A stretch of 64,000 nt of DNA, taken from contig JBBMOL010000057.1 in assembly GCA_037954665.1 (NCBI GenBank), forward strand, positions 2,604,001 to 2,668,000, given 5' to 3'. This DNA comes from Laguncularia racemosa. Its lineage: Eukaryota; Streptophyta; Magnoliopsida; Myrtales; Combretaceae. The notes beneath the pieces were generated by a model. That model was given only the letters and a program-made list of their open reading frames with translations, had not been told where the DNA came from and did not search any database. Of the stretch, positions 33,165 through 47,400 are shown one piece after another. The translations under genes and the position numbers were made by a program. Position 1 is the stretch's first letter; the number at the start of each line of letters is the position of its first letter.

Positions 33165-33599
33165 GGGTGTTAGAGATGATTAAGATTTTGAGAAGACACT
33201 GGTGACACGAGAAGATTTTTATGGAGCCATTTGAAGAAGAGTTAAGATTGAGAAAGAAAAACGGAGTAAAAAAAATTGAGAAGTTTTTTGCAGAGTGAGA
33301 GAGAAAATGAGATTTTAAAAGATTTGAAAGACGGTTATGATAAAAGAACCGTCTAAGGAAAGAAAGAAAAACAAATTTGAAAAAGAGAGGGAACGGTTAC
33401 AACGTGAGCCAACATCCTTTCCCAACATTTTTTATTTAATTAAATAAATTATTTTTAATTTACAAAACAATATATTTATTTATAAAAGAAAAATCAGACA
33501 ATAAGAAATTACACAGAAAAAAAATTCAGTAAATTAGTCTTATGAAGTGTCTGACTAGCTTACCATCTGACAAAAAAAAAAAAAAAAAAACTTTAAACA

Positions 33600-36500
33600 A
33601 AAGGATTACATACTCCAATTTCATTTCTAATGAATTCAAATATTGTTTTATCAAGTGGTTTTGTAAAAAATCAGCAAATTGAATATTTGTAGGCATAAAT
33701 TTAACCTCTATATCACCATTTAAAACATGATCTCTTATAAAATGATGACGAATTTCAATGTGATTAGATCTTGAATAATGAACAGGATTTCTTATAAGAT
33801 TTATGGCACTTGTATTATCACATTTAATAGGAACTTTTTCAAAGATTAGGCCATAATCACTTAATTGTTGCTTAATCTAAAGAATTTGAGCACATCAATT
33901 ACCAATAGAAACATATTCCACCTTGGCTGTTGATAAAGCAATAGAGTTTTGCTTCCTAGAAGACCAAGAAACCAACTTGTCACCAAGAAACTGACAAGTA
34001 CCTGATGTACTTTTCCTATCAATTTTACAACCAGTATAATCAGCATTTGAGCATCCTATCAAGTTAAAATTGTCATTTTTTGGATACCATATGCCCAATT
34101 TTGAAGTATTTGAAAGGTACTTGAAAATTCTTTTAACAATAGACAAATGTGTTTTTGTTGGTGCACTTTGAAATCTTGCACATAAGCAAACACTAAATAA
34201 AATATCAGGACAAGAAGCAGTTAGATATAAGAGTGAGCCAATCATATCTCTATGTAGCTTCTCATTTACCTTTTTTCCAGAAGAGACAAGATCTAATCTT
34301 GAAGAAAAACTCATTGGAGTTGAATTGTGTTTGGCATTTTCAAATCCATACTTTTTGATAATTTGCCTTGTATATTTTTCTTGATGAACAAATATTCCAT
34401 CCATTGTTTGCTTGATTTGTAATCCAAGGAAGAATGTTAATTCTCCCATGAGGACATCTCAAATTCAGCCTGCATTAACTTAGCAAACTCTTTGCATTGA
34501 TATTCGTTAGTTGATCCAAAAATAATATCATCAACATATATTTGTACAACCAACAAATCATTATTAGTAATTTTCAAAAAAAGAGTAGTATCTATTTTTC
34601 CTCTTTTGAAACCATTTTTAATCAAATAAGAGCTCAAATGTTCATACCAAGCTCTTGGAGCTTGCTTTAAGCCATACAAAGCCTTTTTGAGTTTAAAAAC
34701 ATGATCTTCTTTAAATGGATCTTCAAAGCCTGGAGGTTGTTCAACATATACCTCTTCTTTAATGTATCCATTTAAGAAGGCGCTTTTATCATCCATTTGA
34801 AATAATTTAAAATTCTTAAAACATGCAAATGCAAATAGCAAATGAGTAGCCTCAAGTCTAGCAATAGGTGCAAAAGTTTCATCAAAATCAATTCCTTCTT
34901 CTTGAGAATAACCTTTTACCACCAATCTAGCTTTGTTTCTGACTACTTTTTCATTTTCATTAGCTTTATTTTTGAACACTCATTTTGTTCCAATTATAGT
35001 TTTTCCTTTAGGTCTAAGCACTAAATTCCAAACTTCATTTCTTTCAAATTAATTTAATTCTTCTTGCATAGCATTAATCCAGCTATTATCTTTCAAGGCA
35101 TCATCAATACGAGAAGGTTCAAAATTAGCAAGCAAGGCAAAATGATTTTTGATCTAGTTTTAACACCACTTTCAATATTACCCATTACCTATTCTGGTGG
35201 ATGATTAGGTTTAAACATCCAAGGTTTAGAAGATTCAGCTTCACCTTTTAAGGGTTCTGCTATACTGTCAGACGAAACATCTGACTTAGGGTCAGAAGGT
35301 ATTTCAGCTGTATCTTTTATTCCTTTTTGATCATTTGAATGTTTATTCTTATTCTTTGTTTTGATATCATCAACAAGAATATCAATCACATAAGGATCAA
35401 TAAATTTCACATTGACAGACTCTTCAATAGTCTTGGAAGAGTTATTGAAGACATGAAAAGCTTTACTATTTTGAGAATAGCCAAGGAAAATTCCTCCTTC
35501 ACCTCGCTCATCAAATTTTCCTAAACTCTATCTAGATTTCCTAATGTAGCATTTGGCTTCGAATACATGAAAATAGGAGACGTTGGGCTTTCTTCTTTTG
35601 TATAACTCATAAGCTGTTTTCTGTGTCAAAGGTCTCACATAAACTCTGTTAATAATATAACATGAAGTAAAAATCGCTTCAGCCCAAAAATATTGTGCAA
35701 TGCCACTTTCATTCAAAAGACTTCTAGTCATTTCTTGAATGATTCTATTTTTTCTTTCTACTACTCCATTTTGTTGTGGAGTGTAAGGAGCAGAGAAATT
35801 ATGTCTTATTCCATTTTCATCACAAAAGCTTATAAAACCTTCATTTTCAAATTCCTTGCCATGATCAGTTCTCAAACTGATAATGGAAAAACCTTTTTCA
35901 TTTTGAACTTGTTTTGAAATTTTTTCAAAAACACGAAATGCTTCACTTTTGTGTCTTAGGAAAAACACCCAAGTGAATCTTGAAAAATTATCAACAATCA
36001 CTAGAACATATTTGTTCCCACCAAGACTTAAGGTACGAGTAGGACCAAACAAGTCTAAATGAAGTTCTAAAGGACATTTTGTAAAAATTAGATTTTTTGA
36101 TTTGTGTGGTACTGAAACCGTTTTGTTCTTTAAACAAGTATCATACTTAACATCGCTTCTTATTGAGATTTTTGGCAAACCATTTACTAGAATTTTCTTT
36201 GAAAGATTTTCCAATTGAGAAAAATTAACATGGCAAAGTTTTTTATGCCAGAAAAATACATTATCATTTAGAGTTAATAAACAACTTCTAGTCTCTACTT
36301 TTGTAGGTTCAACCATGTAAACATTCTTTTTCAGAAAACCTTCAAAAAGCTTTTCTCTATTTTGATTAAAAGCATCTACTTTATTTTTACCAAAAATCAT
36401 GCTGTATCCTTTGTCACACAACTGGCTAATACTTAAAAGATTGTGTTTAAGACCTCTTACCAGAGATTCATTTTCAATTGTAGCTGGCGAAAAGCTTATA

Positions 36501-36640
36501 GTACCTCTAGAAATTATCTTTACTCTACTATTGTCTCCAAATTTGACATATCCTCCATCTTTCCATTCTATTGTTGTGAACAACGAAGCATCTCCAGTCA
36601 TATGGCATGAGCACCCACTATCAAGGTACTACATTCCTTT
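33600..36640 (-). pseudogene. SIRE pol: protease, integrase, RT, RNase H (broken)
   Basis: Reading leftward from about 36,640, the protease motif LDSGCSCHMTG comes just before 36,600. The pre-integrase region (WHKKLCHVN) and integrase core (DLFGP, RTDHGKEFEN, PQQNGVVERK) follow in 36,601-35,528. A degenerate linker leads to RT (34,979-34,437: ARLVVKGYSQ, YIKEEVYVEQPPGFEDP, LYGLKQAPRAWY) with YVDD at 34,527-34,538. A one-base frame change near 34,450 precedes the rest of RT and RNase H (34,449-33,895: MGELTFFLGLQI, NADYTGCKIDRKSTSG, STAKVEYVS), and the frame decays to about 33,610. The order integrase before RT identifies Ty1/copia. Confidence 0.92.
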
Positions 36641-36779
36641 AATCTTAACTTCGTGTTCCTGTAACCACAGAAGGAAGAATCAAACCTTCTTAGGAACCCA
36701 AACAAGTTTAGGTCCACCAAAACTCAAGCTCTTAGAATTTTTGTTTGTTACTTGTTGTTTGCTGAGCTTGTTGTTCTCG

Positions 36780-38562
36780 TAGAAACAATATTTTTCAATA
36801 TGTCCCAACTTGTTACAAAAGAAACAAGCATAAGTATTTGATCTTACCGGTCCCTTTTGATATTAGTTTGGATACCTCTTGTTAAACTGTCTGACAGACT
36901 GTCTGAAGTACCGTCTGACTAGATAATAGTTATTTCGCTGATGGTATTGTTTGACATTCCTCTTTTCTTATACAAAAGTTTTAGACTTCATGGAACTTTG
37001 AACAAAGTTATTAGTTACTTTTTCTTTTCCTTTTATAACGGTTGTCTTTTCAAGTCTGTTTGATGATTTAGCTTGATTAAATCCTAACCTAATTTTTGAG
37101 TTACCAATTCTTTGAGAAGAAATCAACATTTGAAGCTTTTTATCACTTTCTGAAAATTTATGAAAAGTGGTACTCAAGCCTTTTGAAATAGCATTCATTC
37201 TTTCCTTTAATTCTTTAATTTCTGAACACAATTTAGAATTTTCTTTTTCTAAAATAGCTTGAGCAGCACGTAATTTTTCATTGTCTATATGCAACTCTTC
37301 AGTATCACACTTTAAAATGTAATTTTCATTAACTAACAATTGGTTGGTTTGATATAAAGCTTCTTTTTCTTTTTTTCTTTCAAAATTTCAATTTTTTCAT
37401 TTGCTTTAGAAAAACCATTTAGAAGTTTTCTAACTTTCTTACTTAGGCTTTTAGACATTTCTTCTTCTTCAGAATCAAAAGTTACCTCAAATAGAACCTT
37501 AAGGAACATGTTTGCTTCTTTTGTATCATTGGATGCATCATCTGATTTAACGTTTGACTCATCCAAGTCACTCTAAGTTGCCATCAGAGACTTCTGTTTT
37601 ACCTTATATTTTTCAATTTTCTTTAGCAATACAAGACATGTATACTTGATGTGTCTTAGTTTTTTACATTCGTAGTATATAAGCTCTTTCTTTTCTTTCT
37701 TCTTCTCTTTCTTTTCTTCTTTTTCTTTGATCATTTTTTCTACATCATCTCTGAAACGATCATTAGCATAATGTTGACTTCGATTAGTATGCTTACCTTT
37801 CTTCTTGAAGAACTTTGAGAGTTTTCTGGCTAATAGATTCACATCTTCATCATCATCATCGTTGTCTGATTCATTGTCTAATAATGATTTTTTTTCAACA
37901 GATGCTTTAAATGCAATGGACTTCCTTACTTTCTCTTGTTCTTACTGATGTTTCAGCTTGGACTCATAAGCTTGAAGCTTTTCTCGAAGTCCACTTAAGC
38001 TTAGAGTATCAAGATCATGAGCTTCCTCTATTGCATTAGTCTTTGAATCCCACGAACTCGGCATAATTCTTAGAACTTTTCTCACTAGTTCACTATCATC
38101 AAATTCTTTACCAAGCAAAGCAAGTTCATTAGTGATTAAAGTAAATCTATTTAAACCATCAGAAATACTTTCACTAGTTTTGAATCTGAATAGTTCATAG
38201 TCGTACATAAGAGCACTTCTTCTGGTATGTTTGATCATTGTTGATCCTTCATAGGTTTCACAAAGCTTGTCCCAAATTTCTTTGGCAGTTTTGCACGATG
38301 AAACCATTGCAAAAAAAGATTGAGATATGCTCATCAAAATCATATTCTTAGCTGCATTGTTTATCTCAAGCTTCTTCTTCTCTTCATCATCTAGTTCATT
38401 TTTGCTATTGAGAACAACTTGCTTGTCACCATATTGAATAATTTGCCAAGAGGTGAAATCAGTAGCCTCGATGTATGTTTCCATCCTGCATTTCCAATAA
38501 GGAAAATTAGTTCCATCGAAGAATGGAATCTAATTTGAAGCAATAGTAATTGTGTTTTCCAT
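36780..38562 (-). pseudogene. SIRE gag (UBN2-type) with zinc knuckles, broken
   Basis: The start ATG is inferred at 38,562-38,560, 34 bases after the PBS. A TAG at 38,530-38,532 interrupts it early. The UBN2-type gag core follows (38,484-37,942: YIEATDF, AKEIWDKLCETYEG, MPSSWDSKTNAI, LREKLQAYE). A Lys-rich segment carries a degenerate knuckle (YYECKKLRHIKYTC near 37,660-37,620), then a coiled-coil region (37,339-36,968). Near 36,780-36,830 a second CCHC knuckle reads CFFCNKLGHIEKYC. Stops at 37,942, 37,573 and 37,333 break the frame. The protein would form the particle and package RNA. Confidence 0.88.
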
Positions 38563-38595
38563 TAGATCGAACTCTTAAAGAACAAAAAGAGCTAA

Positions 38596-38607
38596 GCTTT
38601 GATACTA
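38596..38607 (-). other. SIRE primer binding site
   Basis: The minus strand reads TAGTATCAAAGC two bases after the 5' LTR end. This is the initiator-Met tRNA PBS (TGGTATCAGAGC) with two G-to-A changes. Confidence 0.75.
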
Positions 38608-38609
38608 AA

Positions 38610-40201
38610 TGTTGGTCCCGATTATACAAATAAGAGGGGAGGGGTGAATCGTTTGCTTTTAAAACTTTTTGAAAAACACTTAACAAAATTAACCTTAAAA
38701 CTTCTTTAAAAGAGAAACTTTTCTTTAAAACAATGTGAAGCTTCAATTGAATATTTTGCTTAAGGAGATTCACTTGAGTTAATATTAGATATGGATTATG
38801 ATCAATGACTTGCAGTGCTAAATTACACAATTAATAAATAAAGTGCATAAGTAAAGGAGTTAAGAATTTTATAGAGGTTCCTCCTCTTGAGTACGTCATC
38901 TCTTTCAGCTCTACTGTTGGGGATCTGGTTATTCACACCAGTTGTTCTACTAAGTTAATGAAAGAAATTACAAACACCAATCAAATCTTGCTCTATCTCA
39001 TAAGCCTATCACTCTTGGCTAAACACAAATCTACAAGATTATATGTAATCCTCTCAACTAACTCTTAATCAAACTCAACAAAGAGTGAAGAGATTTTCAA
39101 AGTCGAGTTACAATGGAAACTCAAAGTATTAAGTTCAAGAACATATCAGATTTTAAATAAGAATTCTATGCAAAATATCGTTTGACTATTTAAGTATTTA
39201 TCTGACTAAATCAGAACATAAGCTTTGACAGAAAAATTTCAACTCGAATTTTCTGAATAATATTCTTGCTTTCTGATCTCTGTTTTTTTTCTCTCCTTGT
39301 TGTCATCTTTTTTTTTTTTTTTTTCCTTTGAACCTGTGGATGATATATATAGCTATTTCTTCAATGAATAAAAACAAACAAACATAATTTGACCATTTGA
39401 AAATTTCTATTTGGAGCTTCATTATTCCTGATTTTTCAAGATATGAGATTTCAAATACTTTAATACCCTGAATGAATAGATCTTCTAACTTTGGTTCTTT
39501 TTCTGTTGAAGCAAAGATAAAAGATAATGAAGACATCTATTTCTCCAGGCGTTATAGAGATATCTTGAAGCGGATAAAATTGGAAAAACAAAAAATCGTT
39601 TTCGTGATATTATGCGATATACTTTGAATAAAACCTGTTAGTTTCTGAAATAGATATATCACACAATTCAGTTATAATTTAAACACATAAAATCGGGAGA
39701 TTAAATATATATATAACTTTTCATGAGATTAACAAAGAACGTTGGAGATTTTGACAGTAAAATTTTTCTTTTGAAAAAATATCTCCTTCTCGTGATAATT
39801 TGAGAAAATATGTTATTACTTTCTGTATATTAAAAACATTGAAAACCTAAGCTGATTTCTGACACATGAAAATTATTTAAAATACAACTAAGTGAGTAAA
39901 ATGTGAACATAATATAAAACCCATGCACTCGAGAAATCCTTTGTGGAACGGATTAGATGTATTCCCAATTACATCTAATTTTAGTGGAGCTAGACCTTCA
40001 TTAGCACAACAACCATATTTCATGACAAACGAATTTAAGTTCCTGCATAAAACTGATTATCAACATAAAAGATCTCATACTGTTTGACTAAACATCAACT
40101 GTCTGACTAAGAAAAAACTACTTGACCCAAGAAAATTTGTTCCACATTTGTATACTAAAAGGTATACTCTTGTTATCATCAAAACTTATAAGAACTTAAC
40201 A
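38610..40201 (-). repeat. 5' LTR of the SIRE-type element
   Basis: It is bounded by TGTTGG and TTAACA on plus, followed by the TSD TAAAT. A TATA-like box lies at about 39,343-39,352. It matches the 3' LTR with indels, so the insertion is not very recent. Confidence 0.92.
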
Positions 40202-42133
40202 TAAATCATAATAAGATAGATGTGTAATAAATGCATGCCATGCTAATGCACGTGACATGCCTCGATACTAGTATCCTAGCCTAGTCTAACCTAGTCATCC
40301 GGTTAGTTAACATCATTGAACATTAGAAGGAATGCTTTGAAAACTTAGCTGAAACCACATAGAGTAACTAGAAAAACCTAACATGTAGCTAACCTAGCAA
40401 AAAATCACATGGAGTGGTTATAAATTGATTAGGCAATGCAATTCTATATGCTCAAAACCTAGCCTAGCAAATCTCAAAATTTCTTTTTTCTTTCTTTCTT
40501 TTTTTTTTTTTTTTTTTGAAAATATGACTTGTAGGTCCTTTTTGTGCCATGCCATGAATACACCAAATGAAGTATTAGCAACATTAGGCATGAACCATAT
40601 ATCTTTAAACTTGAACCTAGCTTAGCATCAATCTTGCCAACAAATAATAAATACACTTAGCCCAATTATAGGTCTCCACTTAAGTGAACCCCTATAGGGC
40701 ATTTCATTTCATAAAAGCTTTTCAAGTTATGTACATGGCACTTGAAACAATAAACTCCAAGTATAATAACTTTCTCATGTACAACAAGACATTTTTTGGT
40801 AGACATAAGTCTACTGATATAAATGCAAATCCACATACTAGCATCTATTAGTAATATAATCCTACTCTTCAAAGTATGTATCTCTCCCTCGTGTAGATTG
40901 CCCAGAAAAATGGTGTCACCCATCAATATTGATTTTATCCAAATAGCTATGCCATATATATATATATATATATTTCATAGCCTTTAATATGTGATTCTTA
41001 GAAATTGTATCAAATTTATCATAGAAATAAAATTATCACAAATTTACCTTTATGACTTATGAATTTAGAAACCACGAGTATATTCCTATATGTTATTTAT
41101 TTGTTTGTTTATTTTTGAGATCTACTAAACAAACTTCAAATTTTATAACCAAAGTTCTTCTATGCTCATAACATAGGTATCAAATCCAAAGGTTCTTACA
41201 AATTTACAAATTCATGCCATATTTCTAGTATTTGCTTTTAGCCCTAGAGAACCTAAAAAACCCAAATTTTCTTTAATAAAAATATATAATAATTCTTGTA
41301 AGGTCTAGGCACATTAGTTCAACCTATTATAACAAGTTCATACTTATTTATAATTTAACTAAAAAATTCTCTTAAAATTAAATATAAAAGTTTTAAGGTT
41401 TTTATTTTTTTTTTCTAACTTTAGCCTTACAAAGAAGAAATCGAGTGCAAGATATACTTATAAGATTTAGTGACTTTAGATTTTCATCTAATAACTATGC
41501 ATACTTGTGAGCATAACCCTAGTTTAGAGAAATTCAACCCATAAGGATATTTTTTGTGTTGGGATTTTTTATTAGGTGGTTGATGGCTTGATGTCACTTG
41601 CAAGACAAAAAACAAGGTTACAAGGCATATCAAAAGGTGTTTCGACATAACTATTTCAATACTCAAGTCATTATAAACGTAATAAAAAGTATACGTGAGT
41701 AGAATGAAGAAGGTTCAAATCCTTTATCAAGTAATTTCATCTCCTATTTATAAGGAATGAAACTGAGCTATTTTAGGAATTAGATTAATGATCTCGAGAT
41801 CTAATTTTGGATTTTATGGGATTAGAATTGTTGATTGTGATCTTTCCTTATTCGTCAAGTGATTTCCATGCATTCCTTATTTAAGCATCTGGTTGAGCTT
41901 GGCCAACTCGACCTTAGAGCTCAAGTCCTAAGTTGTTCTATTTCTAGTATTCTGATTCGACTCCAAAGTAGGTTAGTGAGGCTCACTGGTGTTTGGTCCA
42001 AGTTGTATTGATGATGCTTCCTACTATAAGGGCACTATGATGGATCTCAGGTTTCAGATTTGGTATTTAGAGTTTGCCCTTAAGCTTGGACAAATTAGAC
42101 TTAAGGACCTAAGGCCTAAGGCCTATCAAGTGT

Positions 42134-42136
<3 letters not shown>

Positions 42137-42186
<50 letters not shown>
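42137..42186. repeat. (AT)25 microsatellite
   Basis: Fifty bases of uninterrupted AT dinucleotide. Confidence 0.95.
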
Positions 42187-42188
<2 letters not shown>

Positions 42189-42960
42189 AATTAAATTCAT
42201 TAAACATCCATTTATTCACATGCAATTCAACATCAAATCATTAACAATCATTACCACTCTACTATCTATAGGTCATATAAAACATAACATCTTTATTTTC
42301 AACACATTCATACATTTGCTAGATATACACAATGACATTTGACATGCACCTAGTGTATTCTATCATAAAACTCACAATTAATGAATTGGTGGAGATAATT
42401 AGAATTTCGTAAATGGGCCTGTGCATTCACGATCACTACGCTACACATAAATGAAGCACGGTGGGAAAACCTACTTCGGCCTTAAAAGTTGACATTTTAC
42501 TCCAAGTATTCAAGCTCACCAAAAACATAATGGCGTCTTGCATCATTGGTGTTGCCTCGCTGGATAGATGTGCGTGTATACCTATACGCCTTAATTGTTC
42601 ATTTCTACCAGTTTTGCCCTAACATCTTGTAATGGACATAGAGTACTCTCCCTATACATTAAAAATATCAAAATTTTTAAAGCACCCGAAATTACAAAAA
42701 ATGTCCTTTGACTTTCGGCAAAATTTAGTCGACCTAGGGCCCTAATTTGCAGCTCAAATACCCAATAGGTATCACATTCCACCTCCTTAAAAAAAAAAAA
42801 ATTATTCTAAAAACTAAAATTTCTAGGAAAACACAGTGAAGCAATGAAACAAAACAAGAGCACAAGCAACCGTCGAATTTAAGTCTTAGGAATATCTAAA
42901 CCACTAAGCTTTTGCTGCGTCATTTGAATAAACATATTATTACTTACATCACATACAAGC

Positions 42961-42969
42961 ATAATAATA

Positions 42970-43000
<31 letters not shown>
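42961..43000. repeat. (ATA)n microsatellite
   Basis: About 40 bases of ATA trinucleotides with one interruption near 42,971. Confidence 0.9.
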
Positions 43001-43520
43001 GTGTTTTAAGGTTCTTGATGTGCTAGATTTATATGATTTTATTATTTTCTTAATATATGTGATGCGAGTACATTCTACTAGTTTAATTAAATTATCCTAG
43101 ACTCGTCCTATAATTAATATTTGTTTGCAAATCCATGAAACGAATTGCATGTTTTTAATTTTTCAAATTTCTGTTAACTTTGCTTTATAATATGTCTATG
43201 ATATTATAGTTTATAATTGAATTTATCCCCTTTTAGAAGTAATGATAGAAATGAATATTATTTAGCACTAGGTTACTCCCTATTCCTTCCAAATTGATAT
43301 TTCTATTCGACATGTTGGGAATGATGAATGTTAACTAAGATCCCATTTTCTCTTTTATGGGTTGATTTTTTTTTTTTAAATACCATCACATCTATGTTTT
43401 TTTCTAATATATATATATATATGTATGTATGTATACGTATATAATTTTAATATGTATCATCATATTTTTTGTTTTCTTATTCATATATTACCGTATATAA
43501 TTAAAGAACATTATTAAGTA

Positions 43521-43629
43521 TTCTAAGTTAATACTAACTTTTAGCAATTCTTTGCAAACAAAACTAATCTTATTTTATATATTCTTCAGTCTCAAAGTTT
43601 TCTAAGTTAATACTAACTTTTAGCAATTC
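43521..43629. repeat. 30-bp direct repeat, 79-bp spacing
   Basis: The 30-bp sequence beginning TTCTAAGTTAATACTAAC is present at 43,521-43,550 and at 43,600-43,629 without mismatch. No associated element is recognised. Confidence 0.8.
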
Positions 43630-44470
43630 ACTTCTTTTTTAATGTAATATGTCTTATTACCTTTATCGGACAGAATAGATAAAATTTTCATTAATATATA
43701 TATATATGTTTGTCCATTGTAAAAGATGTATACTAGTATTCATAGGAATGTTTTTCTTTCTTTTTTTTTTTTTCCATACTAAGATGGTTAAATGGATATT
43801 TCAAATCAAAATTAAAAAAAAAAAAAGAAAATTGACATCAAACTTCTTTATTTGGCTCAAATTAAATTTATGCTATGGTTGATGTCTTAACTTTTATTTT
43901 TAAAGGTTTCATATATATGTTATAGTGTCATATTTTCGTTTGTTTGTTTGTTTTTTAATAGTAACTTTCCGTATAATGTATATTCATAACTCAACGTTAT
44001 ATTTATTAATTAATAATTAATATCTTAATCTTAAGACCCTTTTTTAATGTTAAACTATAATTTTCTAAAAACTGGATATTACTTTTTCTTGAAAGTTTTA
44101 GAGTGGCAACTTTCTTAATAAGAGATAATTGTTTATTTTTCTCAAACAATTTAAAATAATTTAGAATTCATAATTGAAGCGTTGATTTAGGTTGAATTTC
44201 TTAACAACTTGTTTAGTCATATTAAGAATATTTATTTTACCAAATGATATTGATAATCGTTATATTATCTTATATATTCTTAAACATTTGCAAATGAAAA
44301 TTGATTTATCGAGATTGTACTATCAACAATCTAAAAATGAACGGAAAAAAAAAAAATTAAGTGAGAGTCCAAGGTAAATAAACATAAAAAATATGATATA
44401 AAAAAAAAGAACCAAAACAAGATTTGTATGATGGAACAAAGAAACCATGCTTGATGATTTGCTATTTGTA

Positions 44471-44478
44471 GTTCTAAA
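44471..44478. repeat. 8-bp TSD GTTCTAAA, left copy
   Basis: It matches 48,269-48,276 and directly abuts the left TIR. Eight bases is the hAT superfamily size. Confidence 0.9.
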
Positions 44479-47400
44479 TAGAGCCGGGAATGCAGGTCAA
44501 ACGGGTCGGCTCACCCTGATGTGGGCTGACTCGTAGTGGCTCGTAAGGGTTGTGGGTAGAAAAATTCGGCCTACTCCACTCGCAATTTTTTTTTTTTACA
44601 AATTTAATATTCTAAATTCTAAATTCTTTAAGTTAAACTTATAAAAGCTAGTAATTTATTATTGATCTAGTCTAATGGAAATGTAATATATTATAAAATT
44701 CTTATTAAATAGAAATAGGAGGTGTATATGCAGGCTTAAACCTATAATAGTTAAACATACTATTTTGATTTATATGTACTTAATCTTAAATCTCATTCTC
44801 ATATGATAGAAAAGAAAACAACTTAAAACGATAATTAAGAAAATATAGCAATTATCATAAAGTACTCTTCACTAATTATATAGGAAAACAAAGACAATAA
44901 TAAAGAAGATAAAATCACATATACAAATCAATCATCAATCATCTCTATCATCATCATCAACAACCAAATTGGAGTCTCCCTTTGATGAAGTAGTCCGACT
45001 CCCACCCCCACTCCCATTGTTTTCTTCTTGATCTACAATTTACGACATTATTCATATAATTAAATTAAATAATAAATGCTTGAAACAATACTTTGAAGGA
45101 AAATATTACCAACAAAACAAAAATAGATTACCTTCACATGCAAATCCTTATAACCAATTACATGTACAAATTAGAGCTTCTACATTGGCTAGGAGCATAG
45201 AACTGCGATACTTATTAAGTACATGGGCGCTGATACTGAAAGCTGACTCTGACGCTACAGTATTAATTGGAATGCTGAGCACATCGGAGGCCATGATAGA
45301 TAAATCAGGATATCTCTAGCTTTGACTCTTCTAATATTGTAACGCATCCAATTCTGAACAGAAGTCCATATTTATTACCGACTCATCTAGATAAATATCC
45401 AAAGAAGATTTACCACAACTTTGTACTTCTTCTTGATGGTATCGGAATTCCTACATTATTAAGGAAAAAATTAATTAAATACTGATATATAATACTACAA
45501 AAAATATTATTAAAAAAAATAAACAAAGTTATTAAACTTACCACCAAAGTAGCAAAATCAATCTCCAAGCCTTTCCCAACTCTATGTGTTGCTACTCCTT
45601 TACTGTTGCTACCTCCAGATGTATCTTGTCCTTGAGAAGATGATCGAACCTAATGGCTTCTAGTTCTAGATATGTGACATGTTTTGCTCTTCTCATATTC
45701 TCCATAGAGTTTATATAACTTGTTCTTTATGTAAGCTAACTTCTCTTCACAGGCGAGGGGATTAAGTTTATTAAAATAGAAGTTCAAAAAATCAAACTTC
45801 ATTCAAGGATCAAAGACTGCTCCAAGTGCAAAGATAACACTATAATCACTCCAATACTTATCGAACTTCTGTTTCATTCTAATAGACATCTCCCTTATGA
45901 TGTGATCTTCACTACTTAAATTTTCATTTAGCAAACATTCAATCTTCCATACTTGCAAAAAATAGTGGTTTGAAGTTGGATATGATGATCCTGACATCAA
46001 ATTGGTGATACTATAAAAAGGGCTAAAAAACTTGCATATCTTTTTTGCTCTTTTCCACTCATTAATGGTTGGACAATATTTATAATGACGATCATTCAAT
46101 TGAAAGTAAGAAAAAGCACGTCGATACTTGTGTGCGCTATCAAGCATAAGATAAGTGGAATTCCATCTAATAGTTACATCCAAGCACAAACCAAGATTGG
46201 TATCAATGTTGCCAAACTGTTCAACACACTCCAAAAAGTGTTTCATTCTACTCTTGGAGCCCTTCACATACTTGAAACTCTCCCTTACTTTATGCAACGC
46301 TTTACTACTTACAGTCAATCCTTTTTTAATGATCAAATAAAGAATATGAGCACAACATCTAATATGAAAAAACTCACCAACACATAACAAATTATATTCT
46401 AAGTTCAATTGCTCTTTCAGAAAATCTTTCATACAATCATTTGCAGATGCATTATCTAATGTAAGGGAGAATATCTTCTTATTTATGCCCTAATCTTTAA
46501 AAAATTCAAATACTTTTTATGAAAACTCAAACCCTGAGTGGAGAGGGAGCATTTTACAAAAAGTAAGAATTTTATTATTCAATTTCCAATTGTCATCCAC
46601 ATAATGTAAGTCAAACAAATATATCCCTCACTGGTAGAAACAATCCATACATAAGAAGTTAAACATACTTTCCCTAGAATTTTTTACAATATTTGTTTCA
46701 AATTCTTCTTTTGAGTCAAATATAAATTCCAAATATCTAATGTAGCAATTTTTCTACTAATTGGCTTATAGTCAGGATTATAGAGCCTTATGAACGGTAT
46801 GATCCTCCTATACTCAACAAATGAAAATAGCATATCATATTCAATAATAGCCATAACCATTACCTCATGAGCAAATTTAGGGTCTAGTTTTCTTGATCTT
46901 AACTTGCCAGCATGATCAATTATCATATCACCAATATCATTATATCTAAGAATTTGACTTAAACGATACTTTTCTCTATGTCGACGTAAAGATGAAGTTC
47001 CATGTGAATGTGCTCCAATAACATATTCCTTCCCACATGCTTTACACTTAGCCCTATTTTTATCATCCTTCCTAATACCAATTTTTGTAAATATTTCCTA
47101 AACCTCAGAAGAAGAACTACCTGCTCGAGCCTTCTTACCTGCATGTTCTTCAAATTGAGAAGATAATTTATAAAATATAAATATAGTCACCACTTTGGTG
47201 TCACCCCAGTAGCCACTATCACAGCGTCACCGCACCAGCCATCGTCGGTTCGTCACTGTCATGGCATTACTGCTGGTGCCACCTATCCAAACAACCAAAC
47301 CTAAACATAAAACACCCGAACCGAACCCCAAACCTTTGGCCCAAACCCCCACTACCTAATCGGCTAAGTTAGGTCTTTGTTTTATCTCCTTTCGGTTAAC

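Larger units (their letters stand above)
29552..40201 (-). mobile_element. Complete SIRE-type Ty1/copia retrotransposon
   Basis: A 10.65-kb minus-strand element has direct LTRs (5' at 38,610-40,201; 3' at 29,552-31,074), TSD TAAAT on both sides (29,547-29,551 and 40,202-40,206), a PBS, a PPT, a gag-pol in copia order (gag, protease, integrase, RT, RNase H) and a long extra coding region between pol and the 3' LTR. Large size, LTRs over 1.5 kb and a post-pol ORF are the features of the SIRE (sirevirus) lineage. Numerous stops and at least two frameshifts make it inactive. The 5' LTR has an extra segment of about 50 bp near 39,485-39,540 that the 3' LTR lacks. Confidence 0.93.
40202..44470. other. 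AT-rich intergenic DNA with microsatellites
   Basis: I see no gene. Simple repeats are (AT)n at about 40,954-40,973, (AT)25 at 42,137-42,186 and (ATA)n at about 42,961-43,000. A perfect 30-bp direct repeat occurs at 43,521-43,550 and 43,600-43,629. Confidence 0.55.
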
